Under the pieces are notes generated by a model. That model was not told the DNA's origin and made no database searches. It was given only the letters and a program-made list of their open reading frames with translations. A stretch of 29,105 bases of DNA from Christensenella sp. UBA5327 (GTDB lineage: Bacteria > Bacillota > Clostridia > Christensenellales > Aristaeellaceae), in assembly GCA_002411105.1 (NCBI GenBank), contig DHQX01000007.1, positions 27,909 through 57,013 on the forward strand, written 5' to 3'. The translations under genes were made by a program, and so were the position numbers. How positions within the stretch are numbered: the stretch's first letter is position 1; each line of letters starts with the position of its first letter. Positions 1 to 7,518 of the stretch are shown here, in pieces.

Positions 1-120
1 CAATATGGCGATCACCTGCAGGGCAACCAGCAGGATGCCGATAAGGATAAAGCCTGCAAAGGGATGGCTGGTATATCGTTTCACAATGCCCTTATCCAGG
101 CGCTCAAAGCGGTTTTGCAT
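1..120 (-). CDS. HAAT-family ABC transporter permease (LivM-like), N-terminal fragment
   Basis: Only the first 40 codons lie in the window; the gene runs off the left edge. The reading frame starts at an ATG at 120 and gives a short basic cytoplasmic leader (MQNRFERLDKGIVKRY) followed by a strongly hydrophobic stretch (FILIGILLVALQVIAIL), which looks like a first membrane helix. The start lies one base after the stop of the upstream permease, so the two are translationally coupled. In branched-chain amino acid (Liv/HAAT) clusters a LivH-type permease is normally followed by LivM, and that context, more than the short sequence, supports this call. ATPase genes (LivG, LivF) would be expected further left, outside the window. 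Confidence 0.7.
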   Translation of the reverse strand, partial: MQNRFERLDKGIVKRYTSHPFAGFILIGILLVALQVIAIL

Positions 121-121
121 C

Positions 122-1039
122 TTATACCTTCTTGATGTATTTCTTGCCAAGCAGCCCGTTGGGGAAGGCCAGGATGAGCAGCAGCACCACCACAAAGGTG
201 ATCATGTTCTGCCACATGCCGGCGTTTGGGCCCATCAGCCCGGGGTTGCCGGCAAAGTTGTAGACCAGGGGGATGATAACAGCGCCCAAAATGGGGGCAG
301 GGAAGCTGCCAAAGCCGCCCAGCACACAGGCCAGGAAGCCGTACACCTGGGCGTTGCCCATGAGGGTGACATTAAGCGCGGTGCCAGCCCCGGTGAAAAA
401 ACCGCCCAGGGTGGCCAGGGACCCTGCCAGAGCCCAGGAGAAGGCGGTGATGATCCGGGTGTTGACCCCCATCATCTGCGCCACTGTCTCATTGGCGGCG
501 GTGGCCCTGACGCCCAGGCCCCATTTGGTGAACTTCAGCGCCGCAAAGACAGCGCCCAGCACAACCGCTGCAATCACAAAGGCCAAAAGCCCCATTTCGG
601 TGATGTTCAGCGCATGGCCAAACAGGGAAAAGTGCAGGATGCCGGTGGTGAACGCCTTGCCCGGGCGCGTCCACAGGGTGATGTCCCGGAAGATCATGGG
701 GGTGACGTTCACCAGAATCATCATCACCCCCATGGTGATCATCTGCTTGCCGGAGGGCGTGATGCGCCTGGCCTGGCGGATCAGCGCCACATCCACAAAC
801 ATGCCCAGCAGGAAGCCCACCACCATGCCCAGCAGCAGGCAAACCCACAGCGGGAGCTCAGTAAAGGTGAGGGAGAGGAAGGTGACAAAAAAGGTGCCGA
901 AGGTGCCGATCAGGCCCTGGGCGAAGTTGGTGGTGGCGGTGGTGCGGAAAATGAGCACAATCCCCATGGTCACCAGCGCATAGCGCCCGATCATAGGCAG
1001 GGAGTTGACCAGGGTTTGCAGGATATCCTGAATGCTCAT
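122..1039 (-). CDS. HAAT-family ABC transporter permease (LivH-like)
   Basis: A 305-residue inner-membrane permease of the branched-chain amino acid ABC type, with about eight hydrophobic segments. The cytoplasmic coupling loop of LivH proteins is seen as WGLGVRATAANETVAQMMGV, followed by the usual helix after it. The start is placed at the ATG at 1039 because it overlaps the stop of the synthase gene (ATGA) and has a GGGGG tract about 12 bases upstream; an ATG at 1057 in the same frame would add six residues. It is the fourth gene of an operon with thiolase, SDR reductase and KAS III genes, so the imported substrate is probably a carboxylic acid or amino acid fed to CoA chemistry. The substrate cannot be told from the permease. 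The periplasmic-type binding protein is not in the window. Confidence 0.88.
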   Translation of the reverse strand: MSIQDILQTLVNSLPMIGRYALVTMGIVLIFRTTATTNFAQGLIGTFGTFFVTFLSLTFTELPLWVCLLLGMVVGFLLGMFVDVALIRQARRITPSGKQMITMGVMMILVNVTPMIFRDITLWTRPGKAFTTGILHFSLFGHALNITEMGLLAFVIAAVVLGAVFAALKFTKWGLGVRATAANETVAQMMGVNTRIITAFSWALAGSLATLGGFFTGAGTALNVTLMGNAQVYGFLACVLGGFGSFPAPILGAVIIPLVYNFAGNPGLMGPNAGMWQNMITFVVVLLLILAFPNGLLGKKYIKKV

Positions 1040-2073
1040 GTGCTCATCGGCCCCCATTTGATGATGTTCGCGGCCCAGACATAGCCGATGCCGGCAGCCA
1101 GCATGCAGATGACTGAGCCATCCTTAACCTTGCCCTGTTGCAGGGCCAGGTGCAGGGAGAGGATCTGATCAATCTGGCCGATGTGGCCATAATCTTCCAG
1201 GTAGATGGTCTGGTCCTCTGTGAGGCCCAGGTCTTTGAGCATCCCCAGGTGACCGGAGCGCTTGATGTGAAGGATGGCCAGAAAATCCAGGTCTGACAGT
1301 GAAAGCTTTGACTTCTCCAGGGATTTTTCGATGCAGGTGACCCAGTTGGCGGCGGACACCTGGTTCAGGCGGTTCTTCATCTTCTCCGGCTCAAACAGCC
1401 TGAGGGACTGGTAGGCCTCGCCCAGGTTGTCACAGGTGATGGGATGGGCGATGCCGCCGATCTCCACCCCGGCGGTTCTGGCCAGGGAGCCGTCTGAGAT
1501 GATGTGGCTGCCAAGGAGCAGGTTTTTGCCCAGGTTTTTCTTAAGCAAAATGGCCCCGCCGCCAGCGCCCAGGTTGTACATCATGGACATGTTCCGGTCG
1601 GTATAGTCCAGGAAATCGCCGTTGCGGTAGCCGCCCACCACCAGGACGGTGTTGATCTGTTCATCCGCCAGCATCATGTCCTTGGCGATTTTCATGGCGG
1701 ATACGCAGGTGCAGCAGCGGTTTTGCACGTCAATGCCCCAGGCGTTGACAGCGCCGATACGGTCCTGAATGTACAGCGCCGAGGTGGTGAGGGGGTATTC
1801 CTTCCATTCCTCGCCAATGCACAGGATAACGTCGATGTCTTTGGGATCGGTGCCGGTGTTCTTCAGGCAGTCAAGGGCCGCCAGGGCACCCATTTCCTGG
1901 GTGCCGTCACTGGCGGGGTCAGCGGGCACCAGCTTCTGGTTGATGCCCAGCTTCTCCCGGACCGCGCTTTCAGCCCACACGCCCTTTGTCGCTTCCGCGA
2001 TTTGGGCGGCGGTCATGATGCCCTTTGGCAGATACACGCCGGTACCCACGATGCCCACATGGTTTTTTTGCAT
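1036..2073 (-). CDS. KAS III-like (FabH-family) condensing enzyme with altered triad
   Basis: A 345-residue thiolase-fold protein of the ketoacyl-ACP synthase III type. The N-terminal half holds the nucleophile in DVQNRCCTC, aligning with the FabH pattern D-x-N-A-A-C-S-G, so C120 is the likely acyl-accepting cysteine. The C-terminal half has a His in LAILHIKRSG (H269), where FabH has its HQAN histidine. The third FabH residue, the Asn of YGNTSAA, is replaced by His in YGHIGQID (H297). FabH uses acyl-CoA to start fatty acid synthesis, but the changed third residue and the context (thiolase, SDR, HAAT permeases, no acyl carrier protein or other fab genes) argue for a side pathway. The reaction is unknown. 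The ATG at 2073 lies 17 bases after the SDR stop, preceded by an AAAGGAG-type site; the 3' end overlaps the permease start. Confidence 0.85.
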   Translation of the reverse strand: MQKNHVGIVGTGVYLPKGIMTAAQIAEATKGVWAESAVREKLGINQKLVPADPASDGTQEMGALAALDCLKNTGTDPKDIDVILCIGEEWKEYPLTTSALYIQDRIGAVNAWGIDVQNRCCTCVSAMKIAKDMMLADEQINTVLVVGGYRNGDFLDYTDRNMSMMYNLGAGGGAILLKKNLGKNLLLGSHIISDGSLARTAGVEIGGIAHPITCDNLGEAYQSLRLFEPEKMKNRLNQVSAANWVTCIEKSLEKSKLSLSDLDFLAILHIKRSGHLGMLKDLGLTEDQTIYLEDYGHIGQIDQILSLHLALQQGKVKDGSVICMLAAGIGYVWAANIIKWGPMST

Positions 2074-2090
2074 GGAAAACTCCTTTTGCC

Positions 2091-2810
2091 TTACAGGCGC
2101 ATGCCGCCGTCCACCTGCAGGACCTGGCCGGTCACATAGCTGGCATCATCAGAGGCCAGAAACAGCGCGGCGTTTGCAATTTCGTGGGGCTGTCCCAGGC
2201 GGCCCAGCATGGTCATGGCGGCGAACTTGTCGAGCAGGTCCTGAGGCACGGTTTTTAAAATATCGGTCATGGTGTAGCCGGGGGCGATGCAGTTGACCCG
2301 GACGTTGCCGCCCTTGAGGGAGAATTCCTTGGCCCAGGTCTTGGTCAGCCCGATGATGCCCGCCTTGGTGGCGGCGTAGTTGGCCTGGCCGATGTTGCCA
2401 AATACCCCCACCACGCTTGAGATGCTGATGATGCTGCCCCCGCCCTGGGCCTGCATGTAGGGCCCCACAAAGCGGGTGAGGTTGAAGACGCCCTTTAAGT
2501 TGACGTCGATCACCGCGTCCCACTGCTCGTCGGTCATTTTGCGGGTCATGGCGTCCTTGGTGATGCCGGCGTTGTTGACCAGGATGTCAATGCGGCCGTA
2601 TTTTTCCTTGGCGTGGTTGAAAAGCGCCTCACAGGCGGCCACGTCGGTGACGTTGAGCTGATAGTATTCGACCCCCTGGGCCTCATAGGTGGGGGATGCC
2701 ATGTCACAGGCGATGACCTTGGCGCCCTCCCTGGCAAACAGCTGGGCCATTTCTCCGCCCAAACCCTTGGCGGCCCCGGTGATGATGGCGACTTTTCCTT
2801 CCAGTCTCAT
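2091..2810 (-). CDS. SDR-family oxidoreductase, FabG / 3-hydroxyacyl-CoA dehydrogenase-like
   Basis: A 239-residue classical short-chain dehydrogenase of complete length. Visible motifs are the dinucleotide-binding TGAAKGLG (residues 11-18), NNAG (79-82), N104 and the catalytic Ser-Tyr-Lys set S132, Y145, K149 (YAATK). The end of the second strand reads ACDM, and an Asp there (D36) usually favours NAD(H) over NADP(H). That fits a degradative 3-hydroxyacyl-CoA dehydrogenase or acetoacetyl-CoA reductase at least as well as a fatty-acid-synthesis FabG. It sits between thiolase (33 bases) and the KAS III-like gene (17 bases), so a beta-keto/beta-hydroxyacyl intermediate shared with the thiolase is the natural guess. 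The exact chain length and direction are not shown by the sequence. Confidence 0.88.
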   Translation of the reverse strand: MRLEGKVAIITGAAKGLGGEMAQLFAREGAKVIACDMASPTYEAQGVEYYQLNVTDVAACEALFNHAKEKYGRIDILVNNAGITKDAMTRKMTDEQWDAVIDVNLKGVFNLTRFVGPYMQAQGGGSIISISSVVGVFGNIGQANYAATKAGIIGLTKTWAKEFSLKGGNVRVNCIAPGYTMTDILKTVPQDLLDKFAAMTMLGRLGQPHEIANAALFLASDDASYVTGQVLQVDGGMRL

Positions 2811-2843
2811 GGTTTTCTCCTCTTCTTTTTATGGTTGTGCGGC

Positions 2844-4049
2844 TTATACCGCTTTGATGATGACTGCGGTGCCCATGCCCCCGCCGATGCACAGGGAGGC
2901 TAGGCCGATCTTTTTGTTCAGGCGTTTCATGCCGAACAGCAGGGTGACCAGAATGCGGGCGCCGGAGGCCCCCACCGGGTGGCCCAGAGCGATGGCGCCG
3001 CCAAAGAGGTTGGCGCGGGCGAGGATGTCTTCTTCCTTGATGCCGTGCTCCTCGCTCAGCTCTTTCACAACACCCAGGGACTGGGCGGCAAAGGCTTCGT
3101 TGAGCTCGATGAGCTCCATCTCAGAGAGCTTCATCCCGGCTTTGTTCAGCGCCTTGCGGATGGCGGGCACCGGGCCCAGACCCATCACAGAGGGCGCAAC
3201 CCCAGCCTGGGCGGTGGCGACGATCTCGGCCAGGGGGGTGAGGTTCATGGCTTTCACAGCGTCCTCGCTGGCCAAAAGCAGGAAGGCAGCCCCGTCATTG
3301 ATGCCGGAGGCGTTGCCGGCGGTGACGCTGCCGTCCTTCTTGAAGGCGGGGCGGAGGGTGCCCAGTTTTTCCCGGTTGGTTTTGCGGTTGGGGTATTCAT
3401 CCCGGGCAAAAGTCACCATTTCCCGGCCCACCCTGGCCTCAATGGGCACGATTTCCGCGTCAAACAAGCCCTCGTCCACCGCCCTGATGGCTTTTTCCTG
3501 GGAGGCGATGGCAAAGTCGTCCTGGGCTTCCCGGGTGAGGGTGTGCCTGGCGGCGATATTCTCGGCCGTCATGCCCATGTGGATGTCTTCAAAGGCATCG
3601 GTGAGGGCATCTTTGATCATGTGATCTTCCGCCTGGAAGCTGCCCATCCGGATGCCCTTGCGGGTCTCCTTGGGCAGAAGGAAAGGCGCAGCAGACATGT
3701 TTTCCACACCGCCCGCCACGATGATCTCCGCCTCGCCAGCGGCGATGGCGGTGGTGGCGTTCATCACCGCCTTCATGCCCGAGCCGCAGAGCATGTTGAG
3801 GGAATAAGCGCAGACCTCAACCGGGATACCCGCCTTGACCGCCGCCTGGCGGGCCACACCCTGGCCCAGGCCTGCGGAAAGGATGTTGCCACAGATCAGC
3901 TCATCCACCTTCTCAGGCGCCACACCAGCGTCATCCAGCACCGCTTTCACCACAAGGGCCGACATGTCCGCCGCATGGGTGGCGCTCAGGGATCCCATGA
4001 AGGCGCCGATGGGGCTGCGCCTGGCAGCAACGATGTATACCTTTCTCAT
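2844..4049 (-). CDS. Thiolase (acetyl-CoA C-acyltransferase family)
   Basis: A 401-residue thiolase, full length for the family. The nucleophilic Cys is in NMLCGSGMKA (C88), the catalytic His in GHPVGASG (H357) and the second Cys in CIGGGMG (C387), so all three active-site residues are present. Such enzymes either condense two acyl-CoAs (acetoacetyl-CoA formation) or cleave 3-ketoacyl-CoA; the sequence does not decide which. It is the first gene of the minus-strand operon, with GAGGAGG seven bases before its ATG at 4049. The operon continues with an SDR reductase that could act on its 3-keto product. No convincing -35/-10 pair is seen in its AT-richer upstream region. Confidence 0.95.
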   Translation of the reverse strand: MRKVYIVAARRSPIGAFMGSLSATHAADMSALVVKAVLDDAGVAPEKVDELICGNILSAGLGQGVARQAAVKAGIPVEVCAYSLNMLCGSGMKAVMNATTAIAAGEAEIIVAGGVENMSAAPFLLPKETRKGIRMGSFQAEDHMIKDALTDAFEDIHMGMTAENIAARHTLTREAQDDFAIASQEKAIRAVDEGLFDAEIVPIEARVGREMVTFARDEYPNRKTNREKLGTLRPAFKKDGSVTAGNASGINDGAAFLLLASEDAVKAMNLTPLAEIVATAQAGVAPSVMGLGPVPAIRKALNKAGMKLSEMELIELNEAFAAQSLGVVKELSEEHGIKEEDILARANLFGGAIALGHPVGASGARILVTLLFGMKRLNKKIGLASLCIGGGMGTAVIIKAV

Positions 4050-4104
4050 GTTTCCTCCTCACGTACTTCATTTGGTGATAAAGCATCCCTGCTCTTTCCC
4101 AAAT

Positions 4105-4120
4105 ATGAAAGATGATTCAT
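4105..4120. promoter_or_regulatory. Weak inverted repeat upstream of the thiolase operon
   Basis: Within the 278-base gap between the divergent thiolase and hydrolase genes, ATGAA and TTCAT form an inverted pair with a 6-base spacer. It lies about 55 bases upstream of the thiolase start, where a regulator could bind. The arms are short and AT-rich, so chance is a real alternative. The rest of 4050-4204 holds only AT-rich DNA and the thiolase ribosome binding site. Confidence 0.2.
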
Positions 4121-4204
4121 GTTCCATGTTTATTCTTACCTCATTTCGAACGAACTTAAAATAGACGAATCGGAAAACTTTTTGTACATTATGCGTTTCC
4201 ATCC

Positions 4205-4235
4205 GGGTGGGGGGAAAACGTCCCGGGGGCGGGGG
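4205..4235 (+). other. G-run cluster, possible G-quadruplex
   Basis: Four G runs of 3, 6, 5 and 5 bases are separated by 1, 10 and 1 bases on the plus strand, ending 10 bases before the -35 box of the hydrolase promoter. The pattern could fold as a quadruplex or may only reflect local GC richness. Confidence 0.35.
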
Positions 4236-4245
4236 CAGATCCTGT

Positions 4246-4274
4246 TTGACAGCCCATCAGGCGCTCCGTATAAT
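4246..4274 (+). promoter_or_regulatory. Consensus sigma-A promoter for the hydrolase/PfoR-like pair
   Basis: TTGACA at 4246-4251, a 17-base spacer and TATAAT at 4269-4274 make an exact match to the housekeeping promoter consensus. Transcription would begin near 4281, about 45 bases before the chosen start codon. A strong unregulated promoter, or one held down by a repressor, is implied. Confidence 0.85.
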
Positions 4275-4327
4275 ACGGTTTAATCAGAAGATTCCCGGTG
4301 CAGCCCCGATATAGAAAGGCGAAAGCA

Positions 4328-5362
4328 ATGGAGCAAAAGCAGTTTGTCAACGTCAACGGCCGGCAGACGGCCTATTACCGCCTGGGGGAGGGGAAACCCC
4401 GCAAGCTGATCCTGGTGCATGGCAACGCCTCCTCCGCCGCGTTTTTCTTTCCCACCATTTATCAGCTGGCGGAGCACTTTGATGTGGTGGCGCCAGATTT
4501 GAACGGCTTTGGGGATACCGAGGCTGTGCCGGTCAAATCGCCCACAGCGCTTGAAGACTGGGCGGAGGATGTTAGCGCCCTGGCGGAGGCACTGGGCTTT
4601 TCCCATTTTGCGCTTTTGGGCTGGTCCCTGGGCGGCGGGGTGGTCTGGAAATTCGCCCTGATGCACCCTGAAAAACTGACCCATCTGGTGCTGCTGTCCC
4701 CCATGTCGCCCTACGGCTTTGGCGGCACCAAGGGGGAGGGGGGCGAGATGTATGACGCAAACGGCTGGGGCTCGCCCGGCGGCTTTGCCAACCCGGCCTT
4801 CATCGGGAAACTGGCGGAGAAGGACCGGGGAGATGATCCCATGGCCGCCCGCAGCGTGCTGGCCAAGTCCCTGTTTGCCGCAGGCTGGCCGATTGAAAAG
4901 CAGTGGCAGGACCTGTTTGTGGAGGAGCTGCTCAAAATCCGTCTGGGGGAGGATTATTATCCTGGTAACTACCAGCCCCTGGCGGCCTTTCCCTATGTGC
5001 TGCCTGGTGACCGGGGGATTTCCAATGCCTTGGCCCCGCAGTATGCCAATGTGTCAGAGGTGGTGAACATCAGCCCCAAGCCCCCCATCCTGTGGATCAG
5101 AGGGGATAAGGACAGCCTGGTGTCCGACCATTCTTTTTCCGACCTGGCGGTTTTGGGCCAGCTGGGGGTGGTGCCCGGCTATCCGGGGGCAGACGCCTTC
5201 CCGCCCCAGCCCATGGTGGCCCAGACCCGGGCGGTGCTGGAGCGCTACCAGGCAAACGGCGGCGCATATCAGGAGCTGGTCTTTGAGGGCTGCGCCCATG
5301 CCAGCCACCTGGAGGCACCGGAGAAGTTTGCCCAGGCGCTCAAAGGGTTCATCAACGCTTAA
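4328..5362 (+). CDS. Alpha/beta hydrolase
   Basis: A 344-residue alpha/beta-hydrolase-fold enzyme, probably cytoplasmic as no signal peptide is seen. The oxyanion region is LVHGNASSAAFF (from residue 29), the nucleophile elbow GWSLGGG with Ser100, an acid candidate in WIRGDKDSLVSD, and the catalytic His in GCAHASHLEAPE (H324). The region between the elbow and the acid is longer than in minimal family members and probably forms a large cap. The ATG at 4328 is preferred because AGAAAGGCG lies just upstream; a GTG at 4298 in the same frame lacks a ribosome binding site and is close to the expected transcript start. A consensus promoter lies upstream and a PfoR-like membrane protein follows after 40 bases. 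The substrate is unknown; esterase, lipase-like or haloalkane dehalogenase-like roles are possible. Confidence 0.85.
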   Translation: MEQKQFVNVNGRQTAYYRLGEGKPRKLILVHGNASSAAFFFPTIYQLAEHFDVVAPDLNGFGDTEAVPVKSPTALEDWAEDVSALAEALGFSHFALLGWSLGGGVVWKFALMHPEKLTHLVLLSPMSPYGFGGTKGEGGEMYDANGWGSPGGFANPAFIGKLAEKDRGDDPMAARSVLAKSLFAAGWPIEKQWQDLFVEELLKIRLGEDYYPGNYQPLAAFPYVLPGDRGISNALAPQYANVSEVVNISPKPPILWIRGDKDSLVSDHSFSDLAVLGQLGVVPGYPGADAFPPQPMVAQTRAVLERYQANGGAYQELVFEGCAHASHLEAPEKFAQALKGFINA

Positions 5363-5402
5363 CCTGTTCCATCCCCGGCAAAAACCCTAATAAGGAAGCA
5401 AT

Positions 5403-6413
5403 ATGAAAGACAAAGTCAGGGCCTTTTTCAAGCGGTACTTCATCGATGCCATGAGCTATATGGCGCTGGGGCTGTTTTCCTCGCTGATCATCGGCCTTAT
5501 CCTCTCCCAGCTGTCGGCCATCTCCTTTTTGGGCTTTCTCAAGCCCTTTGCGGCCATGGTGTCAGCCTCCTCCCCGGTGGTGGGCGCGGCCATTGGCGTG
5601 GCGGTGGGATATGGGCTGAAGGTCAAGCCCCTGGCCATCTTCTCAGCGGCTGTGGCAGGCGCCTATGGCTATCAGCTGGGCGGCCCCATCGGGGCCTATC
5701 TGGCCTCTGCCGTGGGGGCAGAGTGCGGGCAATTCATCTCCGGAAAAACGCCGGTTGACATCGTGCTGGTGCCCATCTTCACCATTGTGGCGGGCGGCGT
5801 GGTGGCCAACTTCGCCGGCCCCGGCGTGGCGGCAGCCATGGACTGGCTGGGGGGGATCATCAACCGGGCGACCGAGCTTCACCCTTTCCCCATGGGCATT
5901 TTGGTAAGCGTGGTGATGGGCCTGGTGCTGACAGCGCCCATCAGCTCTGCGGCGCTGAGCATCTCCCTGGGGCTGAGCGGGCTTGCGGCGGGGGCCGCCT
6001 GTGTGGGCTGCTGTGCCCAGATGGTGGGCTTTGCGGTGCAGTCCTATGAGGACAACGGCGTGGGCGGCCTGCTCAGCCAGGGGCTGGGCACCTCCATGCT
6101 GCAGTTTGGCAACATCATGAGAAAGCCGGTTATCTGGCTGCCGCCCACCCTGGCCTCGGCAGTCCTGGGCCCCCTCTCCACGGTGGTGTTTGGCATGACC
6201 AACACCCCCTCGGGTGCGGGCATGGGCACCAGCGGGCTGGTGGGCCAGTTTGGCGCCTGGGCGGCGATGTCGCCCACCACGCCGCCCCTTGAGCTGGCGG
6301 GGTTGCTGCTGCTCATGCACTTCATCCTGCCGGGGGCATTGACGCTGGTGATCTGGTGGGTTTTCAGGAAGCTGGGCTGGATCAGGCCCGGGGATATGAA
6401 GCTGGTGCTGTAA
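5403..6413 (+). CDS. PTS EIIC-like / PfoR-family membrane protein
   Basis: A 336-residue, very hydrophobic protein with about nine or ten membrane segments and many Gly/Ala-rich helices. It resembles the stand-alone EIIC-type family that includes clostridial PfoR: note VGAAIGVAVGYGLKVKPLA, GYQLGGPIGAYLA, ECGQFISGKTPVDIVLVP and the late NTPSGAGMGTSGLVGQFG. There is no EIIA or EIIB phosphorylation domain here or next door, so classical PTS phosphotransfer cannot be assumed. The ATG at 5403 has AAGGAAG just upstream. It follows the hydrolase by 40 bases with no terminator, so the two are probably co-transcribed. PfoR was first described as a regulator of a toxin gene, but many relatives are likely transporters; the substrate is unknown. 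Confidence 0.8.
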   Translation: MKDKVRAFFKRYFIDAMSYMALGLFSSLIIGLILSQLSAISFLGFLKPFAAMVSASSPVVGAAIGVAVGYGLKVKPLAIFSAAVAGAYGYQLGGPIGAYLASAVGAECGQFISGKTPVDIVLVPIFTIVAGGVVANFAGPGVAAAMDWLGGIINRATELHPFPMGILVSVVMGLVLTAPISSAALSISLGLSGLAAGAACVGCCAQMVGFAVQSYEDNGVGGLLSQGLGTSMLQFGNIMRKPVIWLPPTLASAVLGPLSTVVFGMTNTPSGAGMGTSGLVGQFGAWAAMSPTTPPLELAGLLLLMHFILPGALTLVIWWVFRKLGWIRPGDMKLVL

Positions 6414-6436
6414 ACCCCGGCGCGCGTTTGTTCACA

Positions 6437-6464
6437 AGCCTGCCATATAAGCCTGTGGCAGGCT
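6437..6464. repeat. Perfect 9-bp inverted repeat between PfoR-like and DUF624 genes
   Basis: AGCCTGCCA at 6437-6445 is exactly inverted by TGGCAGGCT at 6456-6464 with a 10-base loop. As RNA it could terminate or stabilise the upstream transcript, though no T run follows. As DNA it abuts the extended -10 box at 6466-6474 and could be an operator. Confidence 0.6.
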
Positions 6465-6465
6465 G

Positions 6466-6474
6466 TGTTATAAT
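6466..6474 (+). promoter_or_regulatory. Extended -10 promoter for the DUF624-to-FtsH operon
   Basis: TGTTATAAT is a perfect extended -10 element (TG-N-TATAAT). No good -35 box is seen at the right spacing, which extended -10 promoters can do without. It lies 30 bases before the GTG start of the DUF624 gene. Confidence 0.55.
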
Positions 6475-6504
6475 GAATTATCCATCAGTGCGGAGGGCTT
6501 TTAG

Positions 6505-7515
6505 GTGTTTGGAAAATTCCTCAACAACTACTATTACGGCAAGTCCGGCAAGGGCGACTACCGCAAGGGCGACCTGCCCCAGAACCGCTGGCAGCAGTTC
6601 TGGGAGATGCTCAGGGTGCGCCTGGCGGGGCTGTTCCGGATGAATCTGATGACAGCGCTGGCTTTTTTGCCGCTGATGTATGTGCTGATCATCACGCTCA
6701 ACGCCCTGTTTGCCCATCTGATCATCCTGGCGGAGGTGGCGGCTGACCGGGCCGGCGCCAGCGCCGAATACCTGCAGATCGCTGACAACAGCGCCCAGCA
6801 CACCTACAGCATCCTGTTCACCGGCTGCCTGATGCTGATTCCCGCCATCGCCATCACAGGCCCGGTGCAGTCGGGGCTGGCTTATGTGACGCGCAACTGG
6901 GCGCGGGATGAGCACGCCTTTGTGTGGAGCGATTTTCTGGACGCCCTTAAGGGCAACTGGAAGCAGGCGCTGGGGGTATCGCTGATCACCGGGGTGATGC
7001 CGCTGATCGTCCTGGTGTGCTACCAGTTTTATGGCGCCATGGCGGCAAACAGCGCCTTTTTCATCGTGCCCCAGATGCTCACCGTGGGCCTGGGCCTCGT
7101 CTGGGCGCTGGCGCTTACCTACCTGTACCCGATGATGGTCACCTACCAGATGGGCTTTGGCACCCTGCTGCGCAACGCCCTCCTGCTGACCCTGGGGCGC
7201 CTGCCCCACACCGTGGGGGTGAGGCTTGTGATGCTGGTGCCCGCCTTGATCGCCCTGGCAGTTGCCTTTGCCACGCCCTACTGGATGTACGCGGTGATGG
7301 CGCTGGCGGGGTATTATTTGCTCATCGGCAACGCCTTGGCGCGGTTTGTGTATGCCGCCTTCACCAATGCCGTGTTTGACCGCTTCATCAACCCCCGCAT
7401 CCCCGGCACCCAGGTGAACCGGGGCCTGGCGGACCCTGAGGATCTGGACGAGGAGGAGGAGTTGGTGCAAGAAGCCCCTGTCCGCCCGGAAAATGCCCCT
7501 GGCACCCTGGTGTAA
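6505..7515 (+). CDS. DUF624/YesL-like membrane protein
   Basis: A 336-residue membrane protein with about six hydrophobic segments (roughly residues 45-70, 105-128, 150-175, 178-215, 235-255 and 258-280). The cytoplasmic stretch TRNWARDEHAFVWSDFLDA followed by LKGNWKQAL is typical of DUF624/YesL proteins, which are often found near sugar transporters and have no settled function. A Tyr/Lys/Gly-rich N-terminus (NNYYYGKSGKGDYRKGD) and an acidic C-terminal tail (DLDEEEELVQEA) flank the membrane core. The start is a GTG at 6505 with CGGAGGG seven bases before it. It is the first gene of a closely packed operon with a methyltransferase and hslO; the next start is four bases after its stop. No catalytic motif is visible. 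Confidence 0.75.
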   Translation: MFGKFLNNYYYGKSGKGDYRKGDLPQNRWQQFWEMLRVRLAGLFRMNLMTALAFLPLMYVLIITLNALFAHLIILAEVAADRAGASAEYLQIADNSAQHTYSILFTGCLMLIPAIAITGPVQSGLAYVTRNWARDEHAFVWSDFLDALKGNWKQALGVSLITGVMPLIVLVCYQFYGAMAANSAFFIVPQMLTVGLGLVWALALTYLYPMMVTYQMGFGTLLRNALLLTLGRLPHTVGVRLVMLVPALIALAVAFATPYWMYAVMALAGYYLLIGNALARFVYAAFTNAVFDRFINPRIPGTQVNRGLADPEDLDEEEELVQEAPVRPENAPGTLV

Positions 7516-7518
7516 CCA

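Noticed and set aside
5..1084. A 359-codon plus-strand frame opposite the LivH-like gene
   Set aside because: Low-complexity Gln/His/Gly composition and no ribosome binding site; it is the shadow of a permease with clear family motifs.
4050..4200. Promoter for the thiolase operon
   Set aside because: Several AT-rich -10-like hexamers exist but none has a matching -35 at 16-18 bases; one must exist but cannot be chosen by eye.
4298..4327. GTG start for the alpha/beta hydrolase
   Set aside because: No Shine-Dalgarno and too close to the predicted transcript start; the ATG at 4328 has one.
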